This document shows, piece by piece, positions 28,310-37,261 of a stretch of DNA of 64,000 nucleotides. Numbering within the stretch: the first letter of the stretch is position 1; each line of letters opens with the position of its first letter. A program made the position numbers and the translations under genes. The stretch is taken from NCBI RefSeq assembly GCF_035989885.1, contig NZ_CP108518.1:7245001-7309000 (forward strand), given 5' to 3'. The notes under the pieces were generated by a model. The model was not told the DNA's origin and did not search any database. It saw only the letters and a program-made list of their open reading frames with translations. Origin of the DNA: Streptomyces sp. NBC_01232 (GTDB taxonomy: Bacteria; Actinomycetota; Actinomycetes; Streptomycetales; Streptomycetaceae).

Positions 28310-28825
28310 TCAGAACAGGTGCATCGCCAAGTGGCCGAGCGGCAGACCGAGTTGCCAGGCCGGGGTCCACACGCGCGCGTTCTCGTCCAGGCCCGGCGGG
28401 AAGTCGGTGTGGTCGGGCAGTCCGGGGTCGAGGTTGGTGGCGAACAGTTCGGTGCCGTCCAGCCAGCGCCATGCCGCTCGGGCCAGTTCCAGGTCGGGGT
28501 CCTCGCGTTCGCCGCGCTCGCGGGCCTCCTCGCCGAGGGCGAGGAACCGGGTGTGCACCCAGTCGCGCCAGGGGTGCCCGTACGCCGTGAGCGACAGCCA
28601 TTCGTCGAGCTGTGAGACCACCCGGATCCCGGAGAGCTCGCCGGCGGCGTCCGAGAGGTAGATCGTCAGGGCGAGCGTGTCCCGTCCGGCCCGGAACTCC
28701 AGCGTGCTGACCGGGATGAGCCGGCCCGTGCGCAGCAGTTCGTCCGCGATGTACTCGGCGTACAGCCAGGCCATGGGCACCGCGAGCCCGCCGTCACTGG
28801 TGCCGTTACTACCCTCGGGCTGCAC
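28310..28825 (-). CDS. Hypothetical soluble protein
   Basis: 171 residues. The protein shows MAWLYAEYIADELLRTGRL, FRAGRDTLALTIYLSDAAGELSG and ending PAWQLGLPLGHLAMHLF, all with Streptomyces codon bias, but no motif I recognise. The GTG start has AGAAGG 7 nt upstream. It lies between the DUF4913 gene and the ECF sigma factor on the same strand; the gap to the sigma gene is 177 nt of lower GC, so it probably has its own promoter. Confidence 0.65.
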   Translation of the reverse strand: MQPEGSNGTSDGGLAVPMAWLYAEYIADELLRTGRLIPVSTLEFRAGRDTLALTIYLSDAAGELSGIRVVSQLDEWLSLTAYGHPWRDWVHTRFLALGEEARERGEREDPDLELARAAWRWLDGTELFATNLDPGLPDHTDFPPGLDENARVWTPAWQLGLPLGHLAMHLF

Positions 28826-29002
28826 CGTTCCACCTTCTCCCGCGCTTCGAGCGTCCCGTCGTCAGCCCTGAGCCTTCACCGAGCGGCTCGCGGAGCGGGG
28901 GATGTTTACTCAACTTGCACGGTCTGATGCCGAAATCGACGCGTTTTATGTCCGGTCCGCATCTGTTCACGGCGATACGCGATCCGTCCCCCGGTCGCGG
29001 GA

Positions 29003-29542
29003 TCAGGCGCCGAGACCGTATCCGTAGCCCTGGAGGTCCTTCCGCAGGGCGCGGAGGGCGTAGTACGTACGGGATTTGACGGTGCCCGCCGGGATGCCGA
29101 GTTCGGCGGCGGCCTCGGCCACCGACCGGTCGCGGAAGTAGACCTGCATCAGCACCTCGCGGTGCTCCGGCCCCAGGGACCCCACGGCCCTCCTGACGTC
29201 GATCGCCGTGACCGAACCGGCCACCGCGTCCTGGGGCTCGGGGGCCTGCTCCAGTCCCTCCGGGTCCACCTCCAGCGGCCGGGACAGCCGGGCCCGCCGG
29301 GCGTCGATCGCGAGCCGCCGCGCCACTGTGAACAGCCAGGGCCGCATGGAGTCGTGCCCGCTGGCCAGGGCCTCCGGGTGCTGCCAGACCCGTACGAGGG
29401 TCTCCTGCACGAGGTCCTCCGCGCGCTGGGCGTCCCCGGCGGTGAGGCCGACCAGAAAGCCGAACAGGGCCCGCCCGTGGTCGCGCTGGAGTTCGGCCAG
29501 CGCCTCGGGATCCGTACGCAGGAGGGTGGGGGAGAGCGGCAC
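29003..29542 (-). CDS. ECF-family RNA polymerase sigma factor
   Basis: 179 residues with regions sigma2 and sigma4 only. Region 2 shows AEDLVQETLVRVWQHP and MRPWLFTVARRLAIDARRAR; region 4 has SLGPEHREVLMQVYF and the helix-turn-helix SVAEAAAELGIPAGTVKSRTYYALRALR. It would direct polymerase to a small regulon. The GTG has AAGGAG 6 nt upstream. Neither neighbour looks like an anti-sigma factor (no HC-x3-C zinc motif, no membrane helix), so control is not evident. Its tail YGYGLGA is unusual for the family. Confidence 0.92.
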   Translation of the reverse strand: MPLSPTLLRTDPEALAELQRDHGRALFGFLVGLTAGDAQRAEDLVQETLVRVWQHPEALASGHDSMRPWLFTVARRLAIDARRARLSRPLEVDPEGLEQAPEPQDAVAGSVTAIDVRRAVGSLGPEHREVLMQVYFRDRSVAEAAAELGIPAGTVKSRTYYALRALRKDLQGYGYGLGA

Positions 29543-29843
29543 GAGGGGCTCCTTCCGGGGTGCGCGGGGGGCCGTGGAAGTGGCGACGCCTCCACCCTGA
29601 CCTGCATGGAGCCGCCCCGGAACCGTCCGGCTGCGGCCTTGCGCCCAAGCACCCCGGTCGTCCGCCGGGCGGCCGTGCGGGGCGGTGAACGGTCGAATGG
29701 CGCGGCGAACGGCGGTGCCCGCCGAACGGGTGAGCCGCGGCCGGTGCGGCGGAGCCGTTCCTTGACTTACGGCGTGTAGTTATATGGATTGCATGTGATC
29801 ACATGTCAGATAATCGTATTAATGGGAGTCGGGAGTCGGGCCC
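29543..29843. other. 301-nt divergent control region between the ECF sigma and CapA genes
   Basis: The sigma-proximal 200 nt are GC-rich without clear structure. The CapA-proximal 80 nt are AT-rich and hold a possible promoter and two symmetry elements (see 29762-29821). No gene is visible. Confidence 0.6.
29762..29821 (+). promoter_or_regulatory. Promoter and operator candidates of the CapA gene
   Basis: TTGACT (29762-29767) with a weak TGGATT at 17 nt spacing suggests a promoter; GATAAT (29809-29814) is a second -10-like element. CATGTGATCACATG (29792-29805) is a 14-bp perfect palindrome that would overlap the start site of the first promoter, the classic position for repression. TAAT-CGT-ATTA follows at 29811-29821. 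Confidence 0.5.
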
Positions 29844-31040
29844 ATGACCACGCGAACCCGGCCGCAGGTGCTCGCCCTCCTGTCGGCCCTGCTGCTGTCC
29901 GCCGCCGCCGGATGCTCGGCGGGCGGGAACGCACCCGCCCGTCTCGGGGACTCCGGCGCACCGGCCACCCCTTCCAGCGCCGCCGGATCGCCCGCCGCCA
30001 AGGGCTTCACCCTGGTCGCGAGCGGCGACGTACTGCCGCACACCTCCGTCATCCAGCGCGCGGCGAACGACGCGGAGGGCGACGGGTACGACTTCGGGCC
30101 GATGTTCTCCGGAGTCAGGAACGTGGTCTCCGCGGCCGACCTCGCCCTCTGCCACATGGAGACCATCTACGGGGAGGAGGGCGGGCCCTTCTCCGGCTAC
30201 CCGGCCTTCACGTCCCCGCCGGAGGTCGCCGACGGGCTGAAGGACGCCGGGTACGACGGCTGCTCCACGGCCTCCAACCACACCCTGGACGACGGCGGTG
30301 CGGGGCTGCGCCGCACCCTGGACCGCTTCGACAAGGTCGGGCTGAAGCACGCCGGCTCGGCCCGGACCGCCGCCGAGGCGGCCACCGTGACCACGTACAC
30401 GGCGGGCTCCGCCAAGGTCGCCCACCTCGCGTACACCTACGACACCAACGGCTACCCGCTGCCCGAGGGCCAGCCGTGGGCAGTCAACCTGATGAAGCAG
30501 GACAAGATCATCGCGGATGCGCGGGCCGCCCGGAAGGCGGGCGCGGACGTAGTGCTGGTGAGCGTGCACTGGGGCACGGAGTGGGAGACCGAACCGGACG
30601 GGACCCAGCTCTCGCTCGGCAGGGCGCTGACCGCCTCGCAGACCGGAGGCCGCCCCGACATCGACATGATCCTCGGCACGCACGCGCACATCCCGCAGCC
30701 CTACGAGAAGGTCAACGGGACCTGGATCGTCTACGGCATGGGTGATCAGGTCGCCGGCGAGATGTTCAACCACACGGGCGCGCGCGACATGCGGGGCAAC
30801 TACGGGTCGATCGGCCGCTTCACCTTCGAACCGCCGGCCGCCGCCGGGCAGCGCTGGCAGGTCACCAAGGCCGAGTTCGTGCCGCAGATGATGGACCTGT
30901 CCGCAGGCCGGGTCGTCCACCTGCCCGACGCCCTCGCCAAGGACCCCGGCCGCGAGGACTACGAGAGCGCCCGCGACGACATCAGCGAGGCCGTGCTCAG
31001 CCGCGGCGCCGCCAAGGACGGCCTGACCATGGGCAGGTAG
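29844..31040 (+). CDS. CapA/PgsA-type metallophosphatase lipoprotein
   Basis: 398 residues. A lipoprotein signal with SAAAGC places the lipid on Cys24. The CapA calcineurin-like fold follows: ASGDVLPH (metal-binding Asp and His), LCHMETIYGE, TASNHTLDDGG, VSVHWGTEW and GTHAHIPQPYE. PgsA/CapA proteins take part in poly-gamma-glutamate or capsule export and anchoring; without the pgsB/C genes nearby the substrate is uncertain. Repeated GGGAGTCGG before the ATG provides the ribosome site. Its own palindromic operator lies upstream. It precedes lysX by 205 nt on the same strand. Confidence 0.87.
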   Translation: MTTRTRPQVLALLSALLLSAAAGCSAGGNAPARLGDSGAPATPSSAAGSPAAKGFTLVASGDVLPHTSVIQRAANDAEGDGYDFGPMFSGVRNVVSAADLALCHMETIYGEEGGPFSGYPAFTSPPEVADGLKDAGYDGCSTASNHTLDDGGAGLRRTLDRFDKVGLKHAGSARTAAEAATVTTYTAGSAKVAHLAYTYDTNGYPLPEGQPWAVNLMKQDKIIADARAARKAGADVVLVSVHWGTEWETEPDGTQLSLGRALTASQTGGRPDIDMILGTHAHIPQPYEKVNGTWIVYGMGDQVAGEMFNHTGARDMRGNYGSIGRFTFEPPAAAGQRWQVTKAEFVPQMMDLSAGRVVHLPDALAKDPGREDYESARDDISEAVLSRGAAKDGLTMGR

Positions 31041-31245
31041 CCGGGGGAGCGCAGGGCGCGGGAGGCGACGGAACCACAGCGCTGCCGGGCCGGCGGCCCG
31101 CCGTGACCAGGCACATTGCCACCGAGCCCACGAGGCGGCGGCCCGGCCGCGGCCGGGGGAGGTCCCGGGCCGGCCCGGCCGGCCCGCGGGACGGGCGCAT
31201 CCGCTCGGCGCGCGCACCGGCCCCGCCCTCCCTACAGTGCGAACC

Positions 31246-34200
31246 ATGAGTGCCACCGTGGAGGAGACGCGCGGAACCCGGAACCGCTTCCTGAACCGGG
31301 TGCCCGACGGATTCGGCGCGTTCTTCGGAGCGCTCGGCCTGCTGTGCGCCCTGCTCGCGCTCTCCCCCACGCTGCGGCGGCTCCTGCGGCACGTCGTGCG
31401 GTTCCTCGACCTGATCGTCGTCCCGGTCAGCGCGAACCTCGCCTACGCCGTCTTCCTCTTCCTCCTCGCCGCGGCCCTCGGCACCCGCAAGAAGGTCGCC
31501 TGGTGGATCGTCATCACCTACTTGGCCCTGCTGATCCTCGACGACGTGCTGGTGATGGCCGTCGGCGACTACTGGATCGGCATCCCCTCCATGGCCGTCG
31601 CCGTCGCCGCGATGGCCCTGCTGATCGCCGCCCGCCACGAGTTCTACGCCGCCTCCCGGCCCGGGGCCCTGTGGCACGCCCTGATCGTGCTCGGCCTCGG
31701 CATGCTCGCCGCCGTACTCGCGGGCTGGGCGCTCGTCGCCCTCTTCCCCGGCACCCTGCCCAAGGGCCAGTGGCTGGACTGGGCCGCCAAGGAGGTCTTC
31801 GGCGGGCTCTTCTCCGCCCGGCAGTTCGACGGCCACCCGCCCCGCCCGCTGTACTTCCTGCTCGGCCTCTTCGGCGCCGTCGCCCTGCTGAACGCGGCCA
31901 TGACCCTCTTCCGCTCCCAGCGCCTGACCGCCGCCCTGCACGGCGACGAGGAACCCCGGATCCGCGCCCTCCTCGCCGCCTACGGACGGGGCGACTCCCT
32001 CGGCTACTTCGCCACCCGGCGCGACAAGGCCGTCATCTTCGCCCCCAATGGCAAGGCGGGCGTCACCTACCGCGTCGAGGCCGGCGTCTGCCTCGCCAGC
32101 GGGGACCCGGTCGGCGACCCCGCCTCCTGGACCGCCGCCATCGACGCCTGGCTGGCCGTGGCCGGGCGCTACGGCTGGCAGCCCGCCGTCATGGGCGCCT
32201 CCGAGGACGGCGCCACCGCCTACGCCCGCTCCGGTCTCGGCGCACTGCAGCTCGGCGACGAGGCCATCCTGCACGTCGCCCACTTCGACCTCGACGGGCG
32301 CGACATGCGCGTCACGCGCCAGGCCGTCAACCGGGTCAGGCGCACGGGCGCCACCACCGTCATCCGCCGCCACTCCGCCCTCTCCCAGGACGAGATGCAG
32401 AGGATCGTGGAGAGCGCCGACAAATGGCGCGACACCGAGACCGAACGCGGCTTCTCCATGGCTCTGGACCGGCTCGGCGACCGCGCCGACGGGGACTGCC
32501 TGCTCGTCGAGGCCTTCGACGGCAAGGGAGAACTGATCGCCCTGCTCTCCTTCGTCCCCTGGGGCAGGGACGGCATCTCCCTCGACCTGATGCGCCGCGA
32601 CCGCACCGCCCCCAACGGAGTCATGGAGTTCATGGTCGCCCAGCTCTGCGCCGCGTGCCCCGGCCTCGGCGTGCACCGGATCTCCCTCAACTTCGCCGTC
32701 TTCCGCTCCGCCTTCGAGGAGGGCGGCCGGATCGGCGCCGGCCCCGTCCTGAAGCTGTGGCGCAAACTGCTCCTCTTCTTCTCCCGCTGGTGGCAACTGG
32801 AGGCGCTGTACCGCTCGAACGTCAAGTACAACCCCGAGTGGTACCCGCGGTTCCTCTGCTACCAGGACGCCGGCTCGCTCGCCCGGGTCAGCCTCGCCTC
32901 CGGCATCGCCGAGGGCTTCGTCTCCGTACCCAGCCTGCGCACCCTGTGGGGCAACGGCCACCCCAAGGGCCTCACGGCCCCCGCCACCACCGAGGGACTG
33001 CCCTCCATCGAGTCCATGGGCCTGGACGCCGTGGAGCAGGAGACCGCGGGCGCCGAGGCCGAGCGGCTGCCCGAACAGGTCCGGGTCCGCCACGCCAAAC
33101 TGGACCGCATCCGGGCGGCGGGCACCGACCCCTACCCGGTGGGCATCCGCCCGCGCACGCACACGGTCGCGGAGCTGAAGGCCGCCCACCCCACTCACCC
33201 GCCCGGCTCCCGGACCGGCGCCGAGGCCACCCTCGCCGGGCGCGTGATGCTCGTACGCGACCTCGGCGGCGTGGTCTTCGCCGTCCTGCGCGACTGGTCG
33301 GGCGACATCCAGCTGATGCTCACCCGCGACGAGGCCGGGGCCGACGTACTGGACTCCTTCACCTCCCAGGTCGACTTCGGCGACCACGTGCTCGTGAGCG
33401 GCGAGGCCGGCGCCAGCAGGAGCGGCGAGCTGTCCCTCGTGGTCCGGTCCTGGCAGCTCACCGGCAAGTGCCTGCGCCCCCTCCCCGACAAGCGCAAGGG
33501 CCTCGCCGACCCGGAGGCCCGCGTCCGCCGCCGCTACCTCGACCTCGTCGCGAGCCCCGAGGCGCGCGACGTCGTACGGGCCCGCTCCAGCGCGGTCCAG
33601 GCCCTGCGCCAGGGACTGCTCGACCGCGGCTACCTGGAGGTCGAGACCCCGATGCTCCAGCAGATCCACGGAGGCGCCAACGCCCGGCCCTTCCGCACCC
33701 ACATCAACGCCTACGACCTCGACCTGTACCTGCGCATCGCGCCCGAGCTGTACCTCAAGAGGCTCTGCGTCGGCGGCATGGAGAAGGTCTTCGAGATGGG
33801 CCGCACCTTCCGCAACGAGGGCGTCTCCTACAAGCACAACCCCGAGTTCACGATGCTGGAGGCCTACCAGGCCTTCGCCGACTACGACGTCATGCTCGAC
33901 CTGACGCGCGAGCTGATCCAGGGCGCCGCCACCGCCGCCTTCGGCTCGCCCATCGCCCACAAGGCCGGACCGGACGGGAAGCTCGTCGTCCACGACATCT
34001 CCGGAACCTGGCCGGTCAAGACCATGTACGGAGCCATCAGCGAGGCCCTCGGCGAGGAGGTCGACGCCGACACCGAGGAACAGGCGCTGCGCAGGCTGTG
34101 CGACCGCGCGTCCGTCCCGCACGCCCCCGAGGACACCCGCGGCGACGTGGTGCTGGAGATGTACGAGCGCCTCGTCGAGGAGCGCACCAAGCTGCCCACC

Positions 34201-34548
34201 TTCTACAAGGACTTCCCCACCGACGTCTCCCCGCTCACCCGCCAGCACCGCCGGGACCCCCGGCTCGCCGAGCGCTGGGACCTGGTCGCCTTCGGCACCG
34301 AACTGGGCACCGCCTACTCGGAGCTGACCGACCCGGTGGAACAGCGCCGCCGCCTCACCTCCCAGTCGCTGCTCGCGGCGGGCGGCGATCCGGAGGCGAT
34401 GGAACTCGACAACGACTTCCTGGACGCCCTGGAGTACGCGATGCCGCCCACCGGCGGCCTGGGCATCGGCGTGGACCGCCTCGTCATGTTCCTGACGGGC
34501 CTGACGATCCGTGAGACGCTCCCGTTCCCGTTGGTCCGCCGAGGCTGA
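31246..34548 (+). CDS. lysX: Bifunctional lysyl-tRNA synthetase/phosphatidylglycerol lysyltransferase
   Basis: 1100 residues. The N-terminal part has about six membrane helices (to about 225). A DUF2156/MprF-type lysyl transferase domain follows (about 230-560), then a full class II lysyl-tRNA synthetase (about 605-1100): OB-fold with VFAVLRDWSGDIQLML, motif 2 FEMGRTFRNEGVSYKHN and motif 3 GLGIGVDRLVMF. By analogy with mycobacterial LysX it charges tRNA with lysine and moves it onto phosphatidylglycerol, making a cationic lipid that resists antimicrobial peptides. ATG 31246 is chosen; GTG 31237 is in frame. It is a single fused gene, where many bacteria have separate MprF and LysRS. Confidence 0.93.
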   Translation: MSATVEETRGTRNRFLNRVPDGFGAFFGALGLLCALLALSPTLRRLLRHVVRFLDLIVVPVSANLAYAVFLFLLAAALGTRKKVAWWIVITYLALLILDDVLVMAVGDYWIGIPSMAVAVAAMALLIAARHEFYAASRPGALWHALIVLGLGMLAAVLAGWALVALFPGTLPKGQWLDWAAKEVFGGLFSARQFDGHPPRPLYFLLGLFGAVALLNAAMTLFRSQRLTAALHGDEEPRIRALLAAYGRGDSLGYFATRRDKAVIFAPNGKAGVTYRVEAGVCLASGDPVGDPASWTAAIDAWLAVAGRYGWQPAVMGASEDGATAYARSGLGALQLGDEAILHVAHFDLDGRDMRVTRQAVNRVRRTGATTVIRRHSALSQDEMQRIVESADKWRDTETERGFSMALDRLGDRADGDCLLVEAFDGKGELIALLSFVPWGRDGISLDLMRRDRTAPNGVMEFMVAQLCAACPGLGVHRISLNFAVFRSAFEEGGRIGAGPVLKLWRKLLLFFSRWWQLEALYRSNVKYNPEWYPRFLCYQDAGSLARVSLASGIAEGFVSVPSLRTLWGNGHPKGLTAPATTEGLPSIESMGLDAVEQETAGAEAERLPEQVRVRHAKLDRIRAAGTDPYPVGIRPRTHTVAELKAAHPTHPPGSRTGAEATLAGRVMLVRDLGGVVFAVLRDWSGDIQLMLTRDEAGADVLDSFTSQVDFGDHVLVSGEAGASRSGELSLVVRSWQLTGKCLRPLPDKRKGLADPEARVRRRYLDLVASPEARDVVRARSSAVQALRQGLLDRGYLEVETPMLQQIHGGANARPFRTHINAYDLDLYLRIAPELYLKRLCVGGMEKVFEMGRTFRNEGVSYKHNPEFTMLEAYQAFADYDVMLDLTRELIQGAATAAFGSPIAHKAGPDGKLVVHDISGTWPVKTMYGAISEALGEEVDADTEEQALRRLCDRASVPHAPEDTRGDVVLEMYERLVEERTKLPTFYKDFPTDVSPLTRQHRRDPRLAERWDLVAFGTELGTAYSELTDPVEQRRRLTSQSLLAAGGDPEAMELDNDFLDALEYAMPPTGGLGIGVDRLVMFLTGLTIRETLPFPLVRRG

Positions 34549-34662
34549 CCGCTCCGCCGGCCCGTCCGGGGACGGCCCCCGGCGTGGGCCGAGCGGGTGA
34601 GGGGAAGAGGGTGCGTCCGCGCCTCTCGACAACTTCGGCCATGTCGTTGATACGTAGTAATA

Positions 34663-35559
34663 ATGAAAAACGACGAGCCGACAGTAGGGCGGCGCACGGT
34701 CCTGCGCACCGCCGTCTTCCTCGGGGTCGCCGCCGCCACCGGCCTGATCGGCGTGGGTGGTGAGGACGGCGCCCCGGGCCCAGGAGCGGGTGGCGGGCCC
34801 GGTTCCGGGTCACCGGGCGGGCCGGGGGCGCAGCCCGCGGCGGGTGCGCCGGGGCTGCGGGCGCAGGGGATGCCGGAGAAGTCGTACCGGCTGCGGCCCA
34901 TGACCGCCGAGGCACCGGTGCGCCAGGCCGCCGCGAAGCCGGCCGTACGGACCCGGCCCATCCTGGAACTGTCCGCCGAGGCCGCCGCGTCGAGCGGCAT
35001 GGTGCTCACCTTCGACGACGGCCCGGACCCCCGCTACACCCCCGCCATCCTCGACACGCTCGCCCGGTACGGCGTACGCGCCATGTTCTTCGTCTGCGGG
35101 GAGATGGCCACCGAGAACCGGGACCTGCTGCGCCGGATGGTCGACGAGGGCCACGTCATCGGCAACCACACCTGGACCCATCCGCTCATCCCCAAGCTCA
35201 GCCGGCCCGCTCTCGCCTCCGAGATCGGCCGCACGAGCGAGGTCGTGCACAAGGCCGTCGGAGAGGCGCCTGTGTGGTTCCGGGCACCCTACGGAGCCTG
35301 GAACCGCGCCGCCTTCGAGATCGGGGCCGAGCTGGGCATGGAGCCGCTCGCCTGGACCGTGGACACCCTGGACTGGAAGGAACCGGGAACCCCGACGATC
35401 ATCTCCCGGGTCCTGGGAGGCGCCGCGCCCGGCGTGATCGTCCTCTCGCACGACGCGGGCGGCAACCGCTCGCAGAGCGTCCAGGCCATCTCCTCGTACC
35501 TGCCCCAACTGCTCGCGCAGGGCTACCGGATGACGCTCCCGGCGCTGCCGCCCCGCTGA
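34663..35559 (+). CDS. Exported polysaccharide deacetylase (NodB domain)
   Basis: 298 residues. A twin-arginine-like start (GRRTVLRTAVFLGVAAAT) precedes a Gly/Pro-rich linker to about residue 60. The NodB deacetylase domain (about 110-295) shows TFDDGPD (115-121) with the catalytic base and metal Asp, GNHTWTHP with metal ligands His169 and His173, RAPYGAWN, and the final HDAGGNRSQS. It probably removes acetyl groups from peptidoglycan, chitin-like polymers or wall sugars. The AT-rich leader GTAGTAATA lies just upstream of the ATG. It converges with the sortase gene 42 nt away. Confidence 0.9.
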   Translation: MKNDEPTVGRRTVLRTAVFLGVAAATGLIGVGGEDGAPGPGAGGGPGSGSPGGPGAQPAAGAPGLRAQGMPEKSYRLRPMTAEAPVRQAAAKPAVRTRPILELSAEAAASSGMVLTFDDGPDPRYTPAILDTLARYGVRAMFFVCGEMATENRDLLRRMVDEGHVIGNHTWTHPLIPKLSRPALASEIGRTSEVVHKAVGEAPVWFRAPYGAWNRAAFEIGAELGMEPLAWTVDTLDWKEPGTPTIISRVLGGAAPGVIVLSHDAGGNRSQSVQAISSYLPQLLAQGYRMTLPALPPR

Positions 35560-35601
35560 ACCGGGGGCCGGCCGCGCCGGACGCTTTGGACGGTCCGGGG
35601 C

Positions 35602-36264
35602 TCAGCGGGCCTCCACCATGCGGGCGAAGACGACCACGTTGCCGTCGTAGCCGCGGGCCTTGGAGTATCCGCCGCCGCAGGTGATCACGCGCAGTTCCGG
35701 ATGCCCGGTGTCCCCGTACACCCGGGCTCCGGGGAAGGCCTCCTTGGAGAACACCTCCACGCCGTAGACCTCGAACACCGCGGTGCGGCCGTCGTAGCGC
35801 TCCACCTCGATGCGGTTGCCCGGCTTGACCGAGCCCAGGCCGTAGAAGACCGCGGGGCCCTGCGCGTTGTCCACGTGGCCCACGATCACCGCCGAGCCCT
35901 GCTGGCCCGGCGAGATGCCGTTGAGGTACCAGCCGGCGAGATTGCGGTCCTGCGGGGGCGGGGCGTCGATCCAGCCCTCCGCGTCCAGCCCGACCGTCAT
36001 CACCGGCGCGTCCACGTTGATCGTGGGGATGCGGACGCGCTGTACCGACGAGTGCTCCAGCACCTCCATGTCCGCCGGCGGCCTCGGTGCGGCCGCGGGC
36101 AGCCGGCCGCCCGTCACCGCGACGGCGGAGGCCGCGGTGGGCTGGGGCGGCCCGTCGTCGAGGTTCACACCGTTTCGCACCATGGCGAGGCCGGTGAGCA
36201 TGACCAGGGCGAGCGCGCCCCACGGTGAGCGTTTGCGCGACTGCCCGGTCTCGTCCTCGCCCAT
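35602..36264 (-). CDS. Class F sortase
   Basis: 220 residues with one N-terminal membrane helix (about residues 14-34). The sortase beta-barrel carries the catalytic His in IVGHVDN, Cys in VITCGGGY and a C-terminal Arg region (VVVFARMVEAR). Class F sortases of Streptomyces attach or process surface proteins, but their recognition sequence is not fully settled. The neighbouring secreted proteins at 36629 and 37262 are possible partners although neither ends in a recognisable LPxTG. The ATG has no strong site (a GGGAGAACG stretch lies upstream). Confidence 0.88.
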   Translation of the reverse strand: MGEDETGQSRKRSPWGALALVMLTGLAMVRNGVNLDDGPPQPTAASAVAVTGGRLPAAAPRPPADMEVLEHSSVQRVRIPTINVDAPVMTVGLDAEGWIDAPPPQDRNLAGWYLNGISPGQQGSAVIVGHVDNAQGPAVFYGLGSVKPGNRIEVERYDGRTAVFEVYGVEVFSKEAFPGARVYGDTGHPELRVITCGGGYSKARGYDGNVVVFARMVEAR

Positions 36265-36628
36265 CGTTCTCCCTTCCCGACGCGGGGGTCCCGACCCGCG
36301 TTCCCGTCCCGCCCCAGTACGCCCTACTTCACGCACGCTAAGGCCGGGTCGGCAGGACGGCGAGGGGGGAGGGGCGAACGGGTGGCCGCCACCCGGAGGG
36401 GGCCGGACGGGGTGCGCCCATCCAGGTAATCGTCACATAAATGCCTGACGGGTCGTGACCTGCGGATCCGTCAGTTGCGCCGTCGGCGCTTCGGCGTGTC
36501 GCTCAACCGGGCGGCCCAAAGCCGGAAATGCGCAGATTGCGGGACGACCCGAGGGTTCGACGTGGGAGGCGTTCTCGTCGATCATCCGGGGCCGACGCTC
36601 CGGGGCGCTTCCCGCTGGAGGTTCCATC
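36265..36628. other. 364-nt divergent region between the sortase and a secreted-protein gene
   Basis: No gene is evident. The region contains an AT-richer stretch around 36425-36445 (ATCGTCACATAAATG), the inverted repeat at 36445-36474, and a GCGCCG-T-CGGCGC palindrome at 36477-36489. They probably serve one or both flanking promoters or the long leader of the secreted-protein gene. Confidence 0.55.
36445..36474. promoter_or_regulatory. Inverted repeat with nested alternative stem
   Basis: CTGACGGGTC (36445-36454) pairs with GATCCGTCAG (36465-36474), nine Watson-Crick pairs and one G-T. Inside it, GGTC-GT-GACC (36451-36460) can form a competing short hairpin. It may be an operator or an RNA switch in the leader of the secreted-protein gene. 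Confidence 0.4.
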
Positions 36629-37147
36629 ATGCGTGTTTTGCGCGCTCTTACCGTGACGGCGGCAGCCTGCGCCGCGATCGGCCTCAGTGCCCCACTCGCC
36701 TCCGCGAACCAGGATCCCGGCGGCCGGGGTGGCAACGGGGGCGGGAACGGTCCCAGCAACATCTCGGTCAACCCGTACTCCGTGCACCAGGGCGCCACGA
36801 TGCAGGTGAGCGCGGCGGGCTGCGGACACGGCGGCACCGTCACGTCGCACGGAAACTTTCCGCCCGCCAACCTGTCCGCCGGGTCGATCGGCTTCGCGAA
36901 CGTCCGGATCTTCAACCACGCCTCGCCGGGTCACCACACCCTGTCGGTCAAGTGCAACGACAGCAGCCTGGTGGCCACGCACCGCTTCACGATCCTCGAG
37001 GGCAACCCCTCGCAGGGCGGTATCGGCGGATCCTTCGGCCCGTCCACCGCCGAGACCGCCATCGGCGCGGGTCTCGTCGGCTCGGCGGCCCTCGGCGCCG
37101 GTGCACACGTGCTGCGCCGTCGCCGTCCGCTGCGCAGCCGGGCCTGA
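36629..37147 (+). CDS. Secreted protein with C-terminal membrane anchor (A)
   Basis: 172 residues. A signal peptide (1-28, ending ASAN) is followed by an Asn/Gly-rich segment, an immunoglobulin-like region of about 80 residues (SVNPYSVHQGATMQVSAAGC with partner Cys near VKCNDSS) and a C-terminal helix AETAIGAGLVGSAALGAGA followed by RRRRPLRSR. This is a typical Streptomyces surface module held by its C-terminal helix. GGAGG lies 7 nt before the ATG. It converges with a similarly built protein at 37262 and shares one long hairpin with it. Neighbour of the class F sortase, but no LPxTG-type signal is seen. Confidence 0.78.
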   Translation: MRVLRALTVTAAACAAIGLSAPLASANQDPGGRGGNGGGNGPSNISVNPYSVHQGATMQVSAAGCGHGGTVTSHGNFPPANLSAGSIGFANVRIFNHASPGHHTLSVKCNDSSLVATHRFTILEGNPSQGGIGGSFGPSTAETAIGAGLVGSAALGAGAHVLRRRRPLRSRA

Positions 37148-37182
37148 CGGGCAGGGGCATCCAGGTATCTCCCCGGACGCAG

Positions 37183-37250
37183 ATCCCCCGCTACCGCCGG
37201 TCGCCCCGAGTCCTGACGAGGACTCGGGGCGACCGGCGGTAGCGGGGGAT
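37183..37250. terminator. Bidirectional hairpin with 32-bp perfect stem
   Basis: Arms at 37183-37214 and 37219-37250 are perfect inverted copies around a GACG loop. It lies 35 nt after the upstream gene and 11 nt before the stop of the convergent gene. A 32-bp unbroken stem is exceptionally long for a terminator. Confidence 0.85.
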
Positions 37251-37261
37251 GTCCGGTGGGT

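Noticed and set aside
30997..34632. A 1211-codon open frame on the minus strand opposite lysX
   Set aside because: It is rich in Gly, Val, Glu and Asp with no motif, the usual antisense shadow of a high-GC gene; lysX has all its catalytic motifs in the other strand.
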